This document shows positions 51,095 to 64,000 of a stretch of 64,000 nt of DNA, in pieces. Position 1 is the stretch's first letter, and each line of letters opens with the position of its first letter. A program made the translations under genes and the position numbers. The notes under the pieces are model-generated. The model was given only the letters and a program-made list of their open reading frames with translations. It ran no database searches and was not told where the DNA came from. Source of the stretch: Allodiplogaster sudhausi (lineage: Eukaryota; Nematoda; Chromadorea; Rhabditida; Diplogasteridae); the NCBI GenBank assembly GCA_945643635.1, contig CALZFC010000062.1, forward strand, positions 1,565,001 through 1,629,000, in the 5' to 3' direction.

Positions 51095-52060
51095 GTGACC
51101 CTCACGCCGTTTCACTCTGACTATCTCTCTCTCTCTCCCACTCTTCCTCTCCCCTCTCTCGCTTAAACATGCACTTTTTTCCTAACATACTGCTCTCGAG
51201 ATTCCCCTCCGTTTCTACTTTCCGTCTCTTCGAACTTGCTTACTTCTATGAGTGCTTAAAGAAAATCTCTATCTCCATTTATAATACCCGTTTGTTACTA
51301 ATTTAGTTTTACTTTCCATCGGTATTTTCGGTTTATTATATTTGCTTTCTCCCCCCCCCCCTACTTGACGCTTTTTTATTTTGCATGTATTATTCATATG
51401 TATATGATATCATCATATTCCCTTTCCATAAACATCAGTGAAGCCGTCGATGCTTGAGACTTCTCTATATCTCGATGATTTCCTTCCTTTCGTTAGCATG
51501 ATAACATGCGGATCCCTATGCTTTGTAAGTGTATCCTTCTGACGAATTCTTTCTGTTTTCCAAGTCCGTTCAGGAGTGTTCGCAAGGGTTGCTTACTAGA
51601 GGAGAGGATGGCCAGTGTGACTAAAGGATGTGGGTGGCAGGCGGAACGAGAGGACGAGATGGTACAAGAGCATGCGGAGAAAGAGAGAAATATAGAGAGA
51701 GAAAGAGAGGGAGAAAGAGAGAGAGAGAGATAGAAACAGAGATAGAGAGAGAGAGATTAGATAATGTTTGTGACAGAGACTCTAGAGAATGTGATTGATT
51801 GGAGAGAACAGAGTATAACGTGCGAGAGAAAAGAGGTAGAATACAGAAAGAGAGAGAGAGAGAGAGAAAGTGCAATACGTCCTCCCTCTTCATCCTCTTT
51901 TTTCCTTTTCTTTTTCCCTCTGAGCTTTTGTTCCCCGTTCGTTCACACTTTGGCGCCCTCGGAGAACCATGAGAAGATCAATCTCGCACTCTCATTCATA
52001 CTTTCGGGAATGCTGCACTAAAACAAAGGCTTACGGGAGAGGGTGATAAGAGAAGAGAGC

Positions 52061-52104
<44 letters not shown>

Positions 52105-52362
52105 GAGCGAGAGAGAGAGATAGGTGGAGAGCTAGAGGAGACGAGGAAGTTATCGAAATTTAACACTGATTAAGTGAGAGAGGGGGAGAGATGGAGAGAG
52201 AAAGTCAGATATGTAGATCGTCAGAGATTAGGAGGCTTTCACATCACGGCACTGATACCACTCTCGGCTAATCGCAGCCGTGGCTAATGCTTTGCTTATG
52301 GCTAAAGACGATATGACCTGCCAGAGGCGTCATTATGTCATTGGCCGTATTTGCTGGTGAGA

Positions 52363-52409
<47 letters not shown>

Positions 52410-54677
52410 GGAGAGGGAAAAAGAGAGAGAAAGAGAGAGACGGAGAGAGATGTAGGAAGAGAAGGTGAGGGAGAGAAAGAGGTAGAGAGAGAGAAGGAGA
52501 GAGAGAGAGAAATGGGTAGAAAGAGAGCGCGAGACGAGGAAGAGAGTAAGATTTTGAATCATAATCGCGGAGAGGGTAAAAGAATGAAAGTAAGAAAAAG
52601 AGATATAGACGACCTAAAGTAAAAGGAGAATAAGAGAGTTATCTAGTGTAGGGAATTCTGGGCAGATTGAGACCAGTAGTGAAAGAGAGAGAGAGAGGGA
52701 GAGAGAGATAAAAAGATTGAGCAGTTGATTTGGGCTGAGAGTGTCAGTCAAGTGGATATTGGAAAAATTATCGAGGAAGATAAGAAATAGATAATCAGAG
52801 AGAGCAAGAGAGAGTGAAGATAAAAGAGGATTGGCACTTCTTGTTGCCACTCTCGACTTCGAGAGGGCATCTCATCTCAGCCGTGTATCTTGGCAAGTCA
52901 TCATCCCTTTTTCTTTCCCTCTTTTTATGTCTTCTTTTCTTTCTTATTTCACTCTTTCCCCCTTAATCGCTCTCCCTCTCTTTTCTCCCATATCTCCCCT
53001 CTCTTCTTTCCATTTCTCTATACACTTTCCTGTCGTTGACGTTCATCCTCTGCCCTCCTCGGAATCCTTGTTTTGTTTCCTGTTCGTTTCGACTCGTTTG
53101 TTCCTTTAGCCATTTTCTGCACGCTACAAAATATGCTTCTTTGTGTCCATTAATCGGACGCGAAACATTTCAATCAATCTTATCATTGAATGATATTCTA
53201 TGTTGCCTTTTCTGTCTTGTTTCCTCCTCTTCGTGATAGATGAGCTCCCTTGGGCGGTAACATTGAGTTTTTTAACGAATTTGTAGAATGAAAAAAAGAC
53301 GCACGCAATTTAGGGTATTCCTTCAATGTTATTGTTTTTCTTTCCTCTGCTCTGTTATTATGAATTTCAATTCTTTTCATTTCTTAAAATATTTTATTTA
53401 ATTACTATAACGGCATAAAGAACAACTAAGAAAGCATGTGATAGCTTTACTGTGAAGTAAGTGTTTATCAGAAGAGCATCATTATTCTCAAGAGTTGGCA
53501 CTCCTCAACTTCTGCGAAGATCCTACCCTTCAAAGACACTTCAAGCTGCAGTCACATGCAAATACGTACACGTGTATATGAAGTACCTTCATATCTGCCA
53601 GGGATTCTTTCCAATTCATTCTTACATCCCCATTTTCCATTAACCTGTTTACCCTTTCTCTACTGTGCTTCTTCAACTTCTTTTATGTACTTATCTGCAG
53701 TATGCTCATTTTCTCGTCTTAGAGAGTTTTCTAATCCTTGGCTTCACTTTTTGCAACGGGCTGCGCCTCTATACTATGTCAATTCCGAGATGGCTTTTCT
53801 CTTTCTGCCCTCTCTCTCTCTCTCTCTTTCTCTCTCTCTGTCTCTCTCTCGTCCTGTCTTTGTTTCTCGGTTCTGTCTCTCTCTCCTCTCTATCTTTTCT
53901 CCTTCTCTAACATTCTCACGCCCGCCTTAAACGTCACCCCGAGGCATCGGTTCACGTCCGCCTCCGCCAAAAAGGCGCTGCGTGAAGTCGGAGACGTGAC
54001 CGGGAAGGAATAGAGTTATAGTGTGAATAAGAGAGAGAGAGAGAGAGCAAGAAAGAGAGATAGAGAGAGAGTGAGCAAGAAAGAGAGAGACAAGAGTACT
54101 TACTGCGAGAGTGCCATAGTTCTTCTTCTTCCTTACTCGCAAGGCACGAAGCACCCACGCGAAACATCAACATTTAGCCTGACTGATGTTATATTTGGTA
54201 AATTTTTGCAAGCTTGTCGAATTGTCAAGAATTTTATTTATTTCGTTACTTATTCATTCACATATTTATTTTGAAAAATATTTTATTGAGTATTGAATGT
54301 ATGTACGCATGTCATCTATCACAAAGAATATGTCTCTCCCTCTGAGTCCAATCTATAGTTTTTATAGCTGTAAACATTCACTCTATGTACACGGCCATAT
54401 CAAATTGTTTAGGCTTATTGATAAATTTGTACAGTAGCTCATTTCGTGCGCTTTTTTCTAAATGAATGTAGCTTTCAAAATGCCGTAGAGGTGCACGTTT
54501 CGCGGCCATTGTAGTCGTGTCTCTCCAAAGCACGTGCTCTATCGCCCTTGTATCAAGCAAAGAGTCGCTCATTTAAAATTGCGTTATTGGCTCCTTTAAT
54601 TTATTCTTCAAACATTTCTAGAGTACCTAACTACTCGCCTGTATATTTCCTGGTGCTCTTCCTCGCCTTCCGACTCG

Positions 54678-63882
<9,205 letters not shown>

Positions 63883-64000
63883 AGAAGAAGAAAAGAAATA
63901 GCGAGGAGAGATTTATTGGCACCCTGCCATGAGATGTGCTATAATAGGAACCCATTGTCTGCGCCATGACACCGAAAGCCATGCATATTCAATGCCTCAT
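63883..64000 (+). other. R3HDM 3' flank (probable 3' UTR)
   Basis: Sequence after the TAA at 63880-63882. No AATAAA is present before the window ends, so the 3' end of the transcript lies outside. Confidence 0.6.

Larger units (their letters stand above)
35903..54677. other. 18.8-kb gene-free region rich in microsatellites and MITEs
   Basis: I found no exon here with protein-family similarity or a phase-consistent chain. Long open frames are Ser/Leu, Arg/Glu or Tyr/Ile artefacts of (CT)n, (GA)n and (TA)n. The region holds many CT/GA tracts (for example 36583-36625, 38101-38140, 38241-38276, 39637-39669, 40155-40195 and 52360-52540), four inverted-repeat elements, and two sizeable tandem duplications. 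Single-copy-looking stretches without recognisable content include about 44460-45240, 45590-46010 and 53000-53500. Confidence 0.75.

Overview
The window is nuclear DNA of an intron-rich animal. Every real gene is cut into many short exons (mostly 40-300 bp) with GT/AG introns, and the introns and intergenic DNA are full of (GA/CT)n and (TA)n tracts plus small inverted-repeat transposons. The proteins match bilaterian families. UFC1 looks somewhat nematode- or ecdysozoan-like, but I cannot name a taxon. I built gene models by joining exons by eye, using reading phase and family similarity. Almost all long open frames in the window are microsatellite artefacts.

Layout: (1) 15-10489, minus strand: the DEAH-box ribosome-biogenesis helicase DHX37 (Drosophila kurz, yeast Dhr1), 28 exons, with its C-terminus off the left edge. 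(2) 10490-11576: short intergenic spacer. (3) 11577-33964, minus strand: a complete SETD1-type (Set1/COMPASS) histone H3K4 methyltransferase, about 47 exons and about 1857 codons, with an N-terminal RRM, low-complexity middle, WDR5-binding Win motif, SET and post-SET. One of its introns (21538-25197) holds a 3.1 kb near-palindromic transposon. (4) 33965-34635: a head-to-head promoter region. (5) 34636-35902, plus strand: UFC1, the UFM1-conjugating E2 enzyme, 4 exons. (6) 35903-54677: an 18.8 kb gene-free stretch of microsatellites and at least four miniature inverted-repeat elements. (7) 54678-63882, plus strand: an R3H-domain RNA-binding protein (R3HDM1/2, encore family), 21 exons and 987 codons.

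The four genes are general housekeeping and regulatory genes (rRNA processing, chromatin marking, ufmylation, mRNA binding) and form no single pathway. The unusual content is in repeats: a 58-bp minisatellite that copies a DHX37 exon end plus its 5' splice site; two elements flanked by TTAA that share the end TTAAGAGAGCC and carry tRNA-like loops; a PIF/Harbinger transposase relic with a matching short derivative; a GGCCC-rich MITE family; microsatellites that start exactly at splice donors; and a 30-bp perfect palindrome inside an R3HDM coding exon.
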